This document shows positions 25,994-34,263 of a DNA stretch of 64,000 nt, in pieces. The stretch spans positions 1 through 64,000 of the forward strand of contig NZ_CP063846.1 in assembly GCF_021018745.1 (NCBI RefSeq). The letters run 5' to 3'. The notes beneath the pieces were generated by a model. It had not been told where the DNA came from, ran no database searches, and saw only the letters and a program-made list of their open reading frames with translations. This DNA is from Gloeobacter morelensis MG652769 (lineage in GTDB: Bacteria > Cyanobacteriota > Cyanobacteriia > Gloeobacterales > Gloeobacteraceae). Position 1 is the stretch's first letter. Every line of letters begins with the position of its first letter. A program made the position numbers and the translations under genes.

Positions 25994-26467
25994 TTAGGGG
26001 AAGATCAAAGTCGTCGCAAGGCTAGCCAGCTGCACGCCGATGAAGACCATCGCGGGCGTTTGGGCGGTCGCCTGCCAGTCCTCTTCTTGGCGGATGCTGT
26101 GCAGCACCTTGAAGATGGAGACCAGCAAGTAAAGGCCAAAGATGGCCCGGCCGCCGTTGAAGGCCATGTCGGAGATCGTTTTGGAGACCGGGAAGGCCTG
26201 GGCCACGGATTGCTGTGCCGTGTCGAATAGGTAGGCGTGGGCGGGCTCCTGCCCGTTGGCCAGGAAGACCACCACCGGCAACGCCATATACGCGAAACGT
26301 TGGAACGACTGCTTGTTCTCAGCGAGCCAGGATTTGGCTTCGACGACGAATTTCATGGCGTTCAACCTGGCAACCAGGGGGTTGCCGTTGTAAGCGGCGG
26401 TCAGAGCCGCCCATTTTTCGACGACCCATGCGTCGAACGGATCGAAAAGTCTCCAGAACAAACTCAT
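25994..26467 (-). CDS. VirB2/TrbC-like pilin candidate
   Basis: First gene of the transfer operon, 157 residues. A long basic leader precedes a signal-peptide-like span (YMALPVVVFLANGQEPAHA), after which the mature part would have two more hydrophobic segments (GGRAIFGLYLLVSIFKVL and MVFIGVQLASLATTLIFP). Prepilins of the VirB2/TrbC type have such a leader and a two-span mature subunit. The 70-residue leader is longer than usual. GGGAG lies upstream of ATG 26467, and a palindromic operator at 26512-26535. Confidence 0.55.
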   Translation of the reverse strand: MSLFWRLFDPFDAWVVEKWAALTAAYNGNPLVARLNAMKFVVEAKSWLAENKQSFQRFAYMALPVVVFLANGQEPAHAYLFDTAQQSVAQAFPVSKTISDMAFNGGRAIFGLYLLVSIFKVLHSIRQEEDWQATAQTPAMVFIGVQLASLATTLIFP

Positions 26468-26511
26468 GGCAGTGTTTACTCCCGAAAATGCATGATTGAT
26501 TGTTGAAGCTG

Positions 26512-26535
26512 AATCCTTCCAAATTCATTTGGAAG
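26512..26535 (-). promoter_or_regulatory. Palindromic operator upstream of the transfer operon
   Basis: On the minus strand CTTCCAAAT, five bases, TGGAAGGATT, ending about 45 bases before the VirB2-like start. The arms are identical to the element before padR (11749-11774). On the other side it faces the gene at 26688, so it could control both directions. Confidence 0.55.
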
Positions 26536-26687
26536 AACCTTACAAGCAATATCTGTACACGCGCCCGACGAGTGCTGTCAAGGGGTTAATTCCAAATAAA
26601 TTGACCCGGAAGATATTTGATCCAAAAACTTACGAAACCAAGTTTTTAAGGGAGACAATAGGATTGTCGTGTGAGTCGAATTCGGCG

Positions 26688-27311
26688 ATGTCCAACCGGA
26701 GTGAATGTGTGGAAGAAAAGAAGCTGATGACTTTTCCGAATGGCCTGGAGGAGCTGCTTGAAGGTGCGAACCCCGGCGAATCGATCGCGAAAATGCTGGA
26801 GAGTGTAAATCCAGAAAGCACAGCCCTTGCGATCGTCTTCGTGCGAGCGATGCTGGAATCGGGTCACTGGCCGACGGAGTCTTTGGGCTACCACCTGGTC
26901 CGGCCCAAACGGAGGGTGAGAATGCTCACCCGCAAGCAAGGCGACAGGAATTACATCTCGTTCGGCGAACTTTGCTACGACTACGGGATCAGCCCAAGCA
27001 CCGGATACCAACGGGCCGATTACGCCGATCCGAACAAGTTTCCGCGCTTCGAGGCGATCCGCAAAACCGAATGCACCATGACATTGCTGGAAGTACTCTC
27101 GAGGTCGGACATCGACGACGAACTTTTCGACGTCCTGGCATCCCTTCTGGAACTCAATTGTCCCGAGCGGTTGATCTCCGAAGTGTTGAGCCGCCCTGAG
27201 CCGCTCGAAGAAGCCTGGAAACTGGCCCACAAAATCAGAATCAGCAGGCTCTCAGCGCTGGAGAATCTTGAGCGAAAACGGGCAGAGCGCGTGAACTCCA
27301 AAGCAACATGA
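26688..27311 (+). CDS. Hypothetical protein, possible regulator divergent from the transfer operon
   Basis: The product (207 residues from ATG 26688; ATG 26727 is also possible) is soluble, with an acidic helical N-terminus, a basic central patch (RPKRRVRMLTRKQGDR) and then a segment ISFGELCYDYGISPSTGYQRADYA that could be a helix-turn-helix. Its C-terminal half resembles in layout the protein at 3642-4169. Being divergent from the transfer operon, with an operator between, it is a candidate local regulator; this is inference. The frame upstream to 26496 is low-GC and probably non-coding. Confidence 0.5.
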   Translation: MSNRSECVEEKKLMTFPNGLEELLEGANPGESIAKMLESVNPESTALAIVFVRAMLESGHWPTESLGYHLVRPKRRVRMLTRKQGDRNYISFGELCYDYGISPSTGYQRADYADPNKFPRFEAIRKTECTMTLLEVLSRSDIDDELFDVLASLLELNCPERLISEVLSRPEPLEEAWKLAHKIRISRLSALENLERKRAERVNSKAT

Positions 27312-27675
27312 TCGGTCCATTCGGGGCCACCCGCCCGGTGGCACAGGCAAAAACGCCGCTGCCGCACGACCATTCGCCGCATACGACCAGCTCCGAATGC
27401 CACGCTCTAAGAGTGAGGGCGACAAAATCGTCGCCCTTGTCGCCCTCGTCGCCCCGGCATTCGACCACGGGAGGTTCGTACACTCCCTGCAACACGCGCG
27501 GCAGGGCAACAATGGACAATTTGTGCGGACGGTCACCCCCGTAGACTCCTAGATTACCGGCCCGATCTAAGCGCAGCGGCGTCGCATCCCAACGACCCAA
27601 CAGCTCAACGACCATGAAAGAGCCCGCGAACCCGATGTTCAGGGCGGCGATTTCGCGCGACGTTTGTACCGACAT
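27241..27675 (-). CDS. Hypothetical protein, 144 residues
   Basis: ATG 27675 is preceded by a GGGGG purine run and, further up, AT-rich promoter-like sequence (TATAAT on both strands around 27685-27711). The product looks beta-rich and compact (GFAGSFMVVELLGRWDATPL, LVVCGEWSCGSGVFACATG). It overlaps the end of the convergent gene at 27311 by 71 bases, so one of the two 3' ends may be shorter in function. No family recognised. Confidence 0.4.
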   Translation of the reverse strand: MSVQTSREIAALNIGFAGSFMVVELLGRWDATPLRLDRAGNLGVYGGDRPHKLSIVALPRVLQGVYEPPVVECRGDEGDKGDDFVALTLRAWHSELVVCGEWSCGSGVFACATGRVAPNGPIMLLWSSRALPVFAQDSPALRAC

Positions 27676-27805
27676 CCACACCCCCTATAATTTGGCTTTT
27701 CGGCAATATAATCACCTGAGGCCGGTCACGGCAACACCCGTCATCCTTAAGATTTCTTAAGCGGCTTGCTACTGTTGTACACTTGAGTTTAGACAGGACT
27801 TTTTT

Positions 27806-27976
27806 ATGGACGCCGTCGTCGGTTTTCTTCGGTTGATCTGGGTTGTGGCGCTCTTCGCCGCGAAGGCGGCGTTCGCTGTCGCCAATGGGATCTTGTGGTT
27901 GATCGCCGTCGTGGCCACTGCCAACACCGCCGGAATGAACGCCGTCGAGCGGACACGCCGAAAGCCCGGCTGGTAG
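27806..27976 (+). CDS. 56-residue membrane protein
   Basis: ATG 27806 has a weak AGGA eight bases upstream. The product contains two adjacent hydrophobic segments (VVGFLRLIWVVALFAAKAAF and GILWLIAVVATANTAG) and a basic tail (ERTRRKPGW). Upstream there is an inverted repeat CTTAAGATTTCTTAAG (27746-27761) next to a plausible promoter. The hairpin at 28014-28030 follows. Function unknown. Confidence 0.5.
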   Translation: MDAVVGFLRLIWVVALFAAKAAFAVANGILWLIAVVATANTAGMNAVERTRRKPGW

Positions 27977-28013
27977 GCCTCCGGTCTGTATTGGCGTCGA
28001 ATGCTCACAATAG

Positions 28014-28030
28014 GCCGCCCTTTAGGCGGC
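28014..28030. terminator. Short GC hairpin between convergent genes
   Basis: GCCGCC, five-base loop, GGCGGC. It lies between the 56-residue gene ending at 27976 (+) and the large gene ending at 28032 (-), so it may serve both. There is no T-run, so the call is weak. Confidence 0.35.
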
Positions 28031-28031
28031 T

Positions 28032-31000
28032 TCAATGTTCGAACCCGGTACCTTTGGAATGCTTCAACGACGCCTTCCCCTCTACACGGTGCCCCATCTT
28101 GAGGAACCTGCTGACGTCGTCTGGGCATAGGCTGTTGCGAGCGACTTTGCCTTCGACAACCGAGAGGATCACCCCGCGCTGTGCGGCGTTGACCGTCAGG
28201 TTTATTACGTCGCCCCGCAGAACGTAGCGGTTTCCTTCATACAGCCTGCGGCCTCCATCGATCGGCCGACCCCTGGAGGCGAGGATTTTGCAGGCAGCCG
28301 CCACCACGTCCCTCTCAATTTTCGCGTGGGAGGCGAGATCGGCGTCCATCATGCGCAGCACCTTCTCGACGGGCGGCTTGCCGTCTTTGTGGCTTTTACC
28401 CACCCTCGCGATCATATCGAGGTAGGGTTTCTCCATTGCAGCCGCAGCCCGGTACCAATCTCGCAGCTTTGACAGGGTGTCTCCCGGGTCGGCCACACCG
28501 GGAGACTGTGAAAGGTATTCGCCCAAGCGGGGGTTGACTCGCTCGATCATCTCGTGGACAACGGCCATGGCGGGGACGGAGGGGACATCCGCGGGCGCAT
28601 CGACATTCGGAATCGATAGATCAGAGGCCGTCTGAGAACCGACCAGGACTTCCGGTCCCGTGGGGGTTTTGGTGAGCGAGACAGATGCTTGCGAATTCTC
28701 GGAAACGTAGGGAAATTCCGCTGCGAAGGCGGGGGTATCCGGCTCGCGCTGCACAGACTGAGGCGGGGTTTCCAAGTGATGACCATCGGCGGCACCAACG
28801 GTCGCGGGAACCACCGTCGGTGCCGTTGTGCCGATAACGGTCTGGGGCTCTACCAGCGATCGAACCGTTTCTTTGGAAGTCGCATGCGGCGCCAACCGGC
28901 TCGGGTCTTGTATGGCGTGGGGCGCGGAGGTGTCCGGGGGCACCTCGACTGCGGGCGAGGCATCGAGCCTGACGTCAGCAACTTGCATCTCGCCCTCTAG
29001 CTCGGGCGCGGCCTGCTCGATGCGATTCAACTGGGGCAAGTCGATCCCGAGCATGTCGCGGGCCGTGTCCCTGCCGTCGAACGCGGCCAGGCGCGTTCCC
29101 TTGCTGTAAAGGGTGTCCAGCACGGCGCCTATGTGTTCTTTGGGCACAGCCAGGACCATCTGATCCCCGCTGGAGACAAACTCGGCACCCGCCGAGCGCA
29201 GAAGGTCCGTGTCCAGGTAAAACTTGCTTCCAATGGATTTCGATTTGACCGTCTGCAGCACATACCCGCCGCCTGCATTGAATCGCCGATCGGCCTTGAG
29301 GGTCAAGGCAGCGTCGGGGTGCGACTTGGCCTGGCCCCGGCGGTGGGTTCGCTCGTCGACGAAGCGCAAAACGTCTGCCGGGGTGGGAAGGACGACGGGT
29401 TCGCGTTCAAGTTTCTCGAAAAAGTCGTACCCCTGGGGCGCAAGCACGCCCTGCCGAACATCGCCGCGGTGATCGGTGAAATTGACGAGTTTGCCGTGAA
29501 ATTTCTCGAAGGCGCGCAAGACATTGCCGGTGAAAAGCTGCCGCTCCTCGCGGTTCGCCCCTTGGCGCTGGTCGAACAGTTCCAGAACCGGGGTGCCCAC
29601 CAGATCCGTCTCGGCGCTTTCCAGCTGGAAGTCTTCTCCGGTGTTGATCTGGCTGAACGGCAAAACGATCTCCTTGGCGGGATCGGCAACAAGGATCGCC
29701 ATTCGCCAGTTACTTGGGAGCGCCGGATTTGCGCCTTCGTGGGGCGACGCCCAGACCTGATCGACGACGCCGTACATGAAGTTGCCCGATTTCGTCGTAA
29801 GCCGCACCCGCGTCCCGGTGGGAAAAGCACCCACCGTGTCGGTCACCCGCGCAAGATGGCGGGACAATTTGTCGCTGTATGCCTGGCGTTTCTTTTGCGG
29901 TAGGCTCGCGAGTTTGGCACGTTCGAACTCGGCCGTCCCCTCGCACAATTGCCCGATGAGCGAAGCGGCCCGGAGCACCGATACCCGCTCGCAATCTTCG
30001 AGGGCGGTGGTCTCAGCAAGCCCCACCGCCCCGGCCACGCGCCCTAACACCTCCGCTGAGGTCAAAGGTTTGCGCGTCGTCTTCGCGTCGATCACCTCCA
30101 GCGCGACACCGGAGGCGAACGGGCTGTCGATGCCCTCGATGGCCGGCACCACCTCCAACGTCCCGACGGTGCGCGCGTCGAGATCGAGCGTCTCGGCCTC
30201 CAGCACCGATTCGCCCAGGGCAGCCTGCCGCTCGACGTAGGCGTTGTACTCCGTCTCGATGAGGTCGTAGAGCTTTTCTTGTTCGGCGATAGGGAGCAAT
30301 GGGATGCGCCCGGTCACGCGCGCGATTGCGTTCTCGTCGTAGGGATTTTCCCCAGTTCCGAGGGGGTGGTCGAGCCTGGCGTGCAAATCGGGGTAACCGT
30401 CCATGAGTTCCTTGACCACCCTGTCCCCGTACTCGTTCATGAAGTCGGGCACGTCACGCACGGTGACGGCGGTGGTGCGCGCGGCGGTGGTGTTCGCATT
30501 GAGGCTCGCCATTTTCTTGGCCAGCACCGCCCCGGGCCTCTTCTCCGCCGGGATGTCCGCCATCAGCAGCGTGTAGTTCGGTGGTACCACCTGGCCGGTA
30601 CGGTGCACCCGGCCGAGCATTTGCATGAACACGTCGATGTTCCGTTCGGGTTGAGCCACGATGAGGTGCCTGCGGCGCTGGTCGGCCACCTCGCGGCTCG
30701 CGTGCAGGCTGATGCCTGTGCTGCCGCTGCGGTTGAGGATCACGCAGTCGAGATCACCCGCGTTATAGGCACGGACCGTTTCGATGTTGGCGGCTTTGCT
30801 GCACTCGTCCGCGCCGCGGCGGTCGTAATAGCCCCGGCCGCCGCTGTAACGCACGACGTCCTTGCGCCCGGTGATCTCGCCGACTTTGAAACCGGCCTCG
30901 GTCAGCCTCGACTTGATGTGATCGATGGGGCTGATGGGCATCGAGCCGAAGTCCGTCTCGCGGATCGTTTCTCGGATCGACTCGAAAAGCCTGACCGCGT

Positions 31001-33905
31001 AGGGACCGAGTTCGGAATCGGTCAACTGGCGGTACTCCTTTTTGCCGAAAGCGTCGCCCATGCAGATGTCCCGCGAACGCACCAGGTAGCGCTCCAGCAG
31101 CCCCCCGAAGTCCAAATCCATGCCATCGCCCGGGCGCAGGTCGTTCTGGTCGGCGTATTCGCCGATGAAACTGCCCATCGTGTTCGCGACGGCGACGAGG
31201 GGCTTTTGGGCGCGGCCGGTGGCCGGGTCAGGGTTGCGCAGCACCGCGATGGCATGGTCGGCAGTCGCCTCGGCTTTCAAACTCAAGAGCATCTGGTCGA
31301 TCAGGTTGTGCATGATCGCCGTGAAGTTGGTGCTGGTGCAACCGGCCTGGCCGATGGAATTGTCCCGGGCGATGGCCTTGGCCTCCGCTTTGAAGGATTG
31401 ATCCAGCTTGGACACACCGGACTCTTTGGCTCGGTCGAATTCGAGGATCGATCGCAAGATGCCAGCCACGTTCTCCGCGGTGGGACGATCGACGGGCACG
31501 GTGACGCACTCGAAGCTCACCCCCTCGAAACTGCGCTCGCGGCGCACGTACTGGCCCGACAGGGCGAGCATCGTCGCGAGGCCCTGCTGCATGGGGACGC
31601 TCCCCTTTTGGATAAGACCGACGAGCGCTTCCAAACTGCCGACCGCGTGGCGCATGTCGGTGCGGCTGTAGAGGGTCATCACCGAGGGGCTCTTCGCGTA
31701 GGTGGCTGACGAGTAAAGCACGCCCTGGGCAGAAGACACCAGTTCGCGGGCGAACTCCCCCCGGCTTTTTCCGGACGATTCGCCCTCCGGCCCGCCCGCT
31801 TCGTGCGCCTCATCGAGGATAAGCAGCGACCGGGGCGCCATCGCACGCAGGAAGTCCCGCCGCAGCGTGTCCTCGCCCTTGACGGTTTGCATCTGGGAAT
31901 AAGTCGTGAAGATCCCCTCGTAAGAACTCCCCAGGTTCCCCGTTTGAATGGCCTGCTGCATCTGCAGCTTGTGGTTGTCGGTGTCGGTTTTTAGGCGGGA
32001 ACCGTCCGGCATCGGCACATTCAGATTCGAATTGGTGGGGAAGGGTTTGAAGCCCTGCATCCCGACGGCGGCCAGATCCCTGCCCATGTCCGCGTACAGG
32101 TCGGGTTTGCAGGTCACAAACAGCGGAATCCGACCGGTGCGGTTAGCGTAGCGGATGATGGCGGCGGCGACGCGCCCCTTGCCGATGCCGGTCTGATCCC
32201 CGTTGATAGCCCCCAAGCCGTTGTCGATGGCGTCGATGGCCATGGCCGTGGCGTCCACCTGCTCCGCCGCGAGCGCCGAAAAAAGTTCGCCCTCGTCGCG
32301 GAACCCCAGTTTGTCGCGCACGTACTCGTCGAGCGGCCCGACGCGCCTTTCGAGTGCGTCGAGGGCCTTGGAGAACACCAGCTCCAGGTTGCGGGGGATG
32401 AGCGTGCCGATGGCTGGCCCGCGGCTTTTCGGGCGGTAGGGAACTTGCAGCGGGGCGCTTCCTTCGGACGGAGTGCCCGGATTTCGATCTTCCTGATTTT
32501 GCACGCTCATTCCTCCCCCGTGTAACTCATCGCCTGCAACCACTCTTCCAATTCCACCTCTGCCTCTGCCAGATACGTCGCGGGCTCCAGCGGGGCTTCT
32601 ATCGGCAGCCAGTCCATCACCCCCAGCAAGCGCAACCGCTCCCTGAGTTCGTAATTGTCCACTGTGAGCGCCCTCGCCACCGATGCGGGAGTCGGCTCCT
32701 GCCGGTCGATCTCCACCAGGTGAAACATCCGACCGGAAATCAGGTAGTGCCTCACCAGCGCCAGAGCGTCCTGGAAACTCCCTTGCGCCAGCAGCAGCTT
32801 CTGCACCCGATCCGACAGCAGCTCCATGTACTCCGTTTCCGTCCGCACCGGCAATCTCCCCTCCCGCAATTCCACCGCCGCGAGCAATTCCGCCTGCGAG
32901 TCCCCGAGGGGCGGCTCCCACATCCACGGGCCGGTCGCGCTCCCATCTTTGTTCATGCACCAACTCCTCAAGTTGTTCAAAACTGCCGTATACTCTGGGC
33001 ACAGCGGCGGCCGGCAACGGCCGCGAAGAAATCCCGCGCCCTTCGATGCGCACCACGTCGACCGGGTACCCGGTGCCTTGGCGGCCATAGACCCCGCGGG
33101 CGATCGAGTAATGATCCACGACGTTGTAGTTGTCGTAAAGGGTTTTGTAGAATGCCCTGGCCGACCGGGTGTGATACTTTTCGGAGCGACGCGATTCGTC
33201 CCCCAATTTGCCTCCCAGTATGAGCACCGCCCTTCCGCCGTCCCGCATCGCCGCAAGTGCCTTCAAAGCGATAGCATGATCGACTTCGAGGGTCGGATAA
33301 TAACCGGTGTCGAACGGACGACCCCCTGCAGATTCCGCCAGCCGCCCAAAAGGTGGGTTGGCGACGACGACATCGAATTTCTCCACGGGCACGAACGAAG
33401 TGGCGTCCTCTCCCGTCACCCTCCCCATCCCCTGCAAACGCAACTCCTCCGCTCGCAGGGGATTTAGTTCGTTCGCCCAGACCCGAAGCGGGTCAGCCAG
33501 CAGCAGCAGCGCGCCGTGCCCGGCGGTCGGTTCGTAAACGCTTTTTCCAGGCCCGACGCCCGCTTGCAGCCCGGCCAACAAGGCGAGGGGCACAGGTGTG
33601 CTGTACGCCTGCCGGGCGATCGAGGTACTGGTGCGGGTACCCAGGGTAGGTTGCCTGGCATACAGATCGCACATTTGCCGGTAAGCGTCCACGGAATCGG
33701 AGGCCCCAGTAACCAGCCCGCGCGCCACCCTGACAATGGCCTTCTCGCAAGCCTCTTCGATCATTTTTGCGGCCTCGGTGCCCCCCTGGACCGGCTGGCC
33801 TAGGACTTCGCCGGCCAGCGCCCGCGCCTCCACAACGCTCGCGAAACGGCGTCCCTTGAGTAGCTCCTGCGAAAACGCCTCGACGAGGGCGCCTTCGTCA
33901 TGCAC
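28032..33905 (-). CDS. N6-adenine methyltransferase plus Strawberry-notch-like helicase (DarB-like)
   Basis: A single open frame of 1957 codons. N-terminal half: methyltransferase with EPTAGHGALL near 125 (SAM-binding motif I) and NPPFG near 183 (catalytic NPPF). C-terminal half: helicase with TGIGKGR near 573 (Walker A), LILDEAHEAGG near 695 (DEAH) and MLGRVHRTGQ near 1098 (motif VI), in the form of Strawberry-notch ATPases; about 700 further residues are unassigned. Known relative: phage P1 DarB, a methyltransferase-helicase that protects injected DNA from restriction. Between the halves (32507-32956) the frame reads Gly/Ala/Arg-rich while another gene runs in the +1 frame. The helicase could also start on its own: ATG 32510 overlaps the stop of that inner gene (ATGA), and GTG 32504 has GGGGGAGG upstream. 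So the product may be one fused protein or two. GTG 33905 has GGAGG five bases before it. Confidence 0.8.
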   Translation of the reverse strand: MHDEGALVEAFSQELLKGRRFASVVEARALAGEVLGQPVQGGTEAAKMIEEACEKAIVRVARGLVTGASDSVDAYRQMCDLYARQPTLGTRTSTSIARQAYSTPVPLALLAGLQAGVGPGKSVYEPTAGHGALLLLADPLRVWANELNPLRAEELRLQGMGRVTGEDATSFVPVEKFDVVVANPPFGRLAESAGGRPFDTGYYPTLEVDHAIALKALAAMRDGGRAVLILGGKLGDESRRSEKYHTRSARAFYKTLYDNYNVVDHYSIARGVYGRQGTGYPVDVVRIEGRGISSRPLPAAAVPRVYGSFEQLEELVHEQRWERDRPVDVGAAPRGLAGGIARGGGIAGGEIAGADGNGVHGAAVGSGAEAAAGAREFPGRSGAGEALPDFRSDVSPGGDRPAGADSRIGGEGAHSGQLRTQGAVALAGGDGLAADRSPAGARDVSGRGRGGIGRVVAGDELHGGGMSVQNQEDRNPGTPSEGSAPLQVPYRPKSRGPAIGTLIPRNLELVFSKALDALERRVGPLDEYVRDKLGFRDEGELFSALAAEQVDATAMAIDAIDNGLGAINGDQTGIGKGRVAAAIIRYANRTGRIPLFVTCKPDLYADMGRDLAAVGMQGFKPFPTNSNLNVPMPDGSRLKTDTDNHKLQMQQAIQTGNLGSSYEGIFTTYSQMQTVKGEDTLRRDFLRAMAPRSLLILDEAHEAGGPEGESSGKSRGEFARELVSSAQGVLYSSATYAKSPSVMTLYSRTDMRHAVGSLEALVGLIQKGSVPMQQGLATMLALSGQYVRRERSFEGVSFECVTVPVDRPTAENVAGILRSILEFDRAKESGVSKLDQSFKAEAKAIARDNSIGQAGCTSTNFTAIMHNLIDQMLLSLKAEATADHAIAVLRNPDPATGRAQKPLVAVANTMGSFIGEYADQNDLRPGDGMDLDFGGLLERYLVRSRDICMGDAFGKKEYRQLTDSELGPYAVRLFESIRETIRETDFGSMPISPIDHIKSRLTEAGFKVGEITGRKDVVRYSGGRGYYDRRGADECSKAANIETVRAYNAGDLDCVILNRSGSTGISLHASREVADQRRRHLIVAQPERNIDVFMQMLGRVHRTGQVVPPNYTLLMADIPAEKRPGAVLAKKMASLNANTTAARTTAVTVRDVPDFMNEYGDRVVKELMDGYPDLHARLDHPLGTGENPYDENAIARVTGRIPLLPIAEQEKLYDLIETEYNAYVERQAALGESVLEAETLDLDARTVGTLEVVPAIEGIDSPFASGVALEVIDAKTTRKPLTSAEVLGRVAGAVGLAETTALEDCERVSVLRAASLIGQLCEGTAEFERAKLASLPQKKRQAYSDKLSRHLARVTDTVGAFPTGTRVRLTTKSGNFMYGVVDQVWASPHEGANPALPSNWRMAILVADPAKEIVLPFSQINTGEDFQLESAETDLVGTPVLELFDQRQGANREERQLFTGNVLRAFEKFHGKLVNFTDHRGDVRQGVLAPQGYDFFEKLEREPVVLPTPADVLRFVDERTHRRGQAKSHPDAALTLKADRRFNAGGGYVLQTVKSKSIGSKFYLDTDLLRSAGAEFVSSGDQMVLAVPKEHIGAVLDTLYSKGTRLAAFDGRDTARDMLGIDLPQLNRIEQAAPELEGEMQVADVRLDASPAVEVPPDTSAPHAIQDPSRLAPHATSKETVRSLVEPQTVIGTTAPTVVPATVGAADGHHLETPPQSVQREPDTPAFAAEFPYVSENSQASVSLTKTPTGPEVLVGSQTASDLSIPNVDAPADVPSVPAMAVVHEMIERVNPRLGEYLSQSPGVADPGDTLSKLRDWYRAAAAMEKPYLDMIARVGKSHKDGKPPVEKVLRMMDADLASHAKIERDVVAAACKILASRGRPIDGGRRLYEGNRYVLRGDVINLTVNAAQRGVILSVVEGKVARNSLCPDDVSRFLKMGHRVEGKASLKHSKGTGFEH
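32507..32956 (-). CDS. 149-residue protein nested in the methyltransferase-helicase frame
   Basis: It starts at ATG 32956, with GAGGAG seven bases upstream, and stops at 32507 where the helicase start overlaps (ATGA). The product has ordinary protein composition, with acidic helices (AELLAAVELREGRL, TVDNYELRERLRLLGVMDWL, TYLAEAEVELEEWLQAM), whereas the outer frame over the same bases is low-complexity. Codon positions thus point to this frame as the selected one. No family recognised; given its neighbours it may be an accessory of the antirestriction proteins. Confidence 0.65.
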   Translation of the reverse strand: MNKDGSATGPWMWEPPLGDSQAELLAAVELREGRLPVRTETEYMELLSDRVQKLLLAQGSFQDALALVRHYLISGRMFHLVEIDRQEPTPASVARALTVDNYELRERLRLLGVMDWLPIEAPLEPATYLAEAEVELEEWLQAMSYTGEE

Positions 33906-34179
33906 CGCAGCCTCCACGGCCTTCGACCCGGGAACGGACCGGGTCGGCGTAGAATCCTTGCAATTTGTCGATCAACACCGCGCTCTGGGTCTGCGAGTAC
34001 ACAACTTCGCCATCCCACAGCATCTCCAGAAGACCGGGGGGAGGGTCGATCGGCAACCAACCGACCCTGTCGGCTCCGGGTCTGTCGAACATATGCGCGA
34101 CGATCCGGCCATCGACGCGAATTTGAACCACCCGGGGTCGGCGCTGTGGCGCGGGCTCGCTTTGGCTTTGATCCGGCAT
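33898..34179 (-). CDS. Hypothetical protein, 93 residues
   Basis: ATG 34179 has GGAG seven bases upstream. The product is beta-rich with a clear central part (RVVQIRVDGRIVAHMFDRPG, GLLEMLWDGEVVYSQTQSAVL). Its stop overlaps the start of the methyltransferase gene, so they are co-translated. No family recognised. Confidence 0.6.
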   Translation of the reverse strand: MPDQSQSEPAPQRRPRVVQIRVDGRIVAHMFDRPGADRVGWLPIDPPPGLLEMLWDGEVVYSQTQSAVLIDKLQGFYADPVRSRVEGRGGCGA

Positions 34180-34263
34180 GGCGAAACTCCAAAATGGGAC
34201 AGGCAAAAATTTTACATTCTTTGTTCGGAATAATTCAAATCCCTGCGAGCGAATTTCTTCGGT

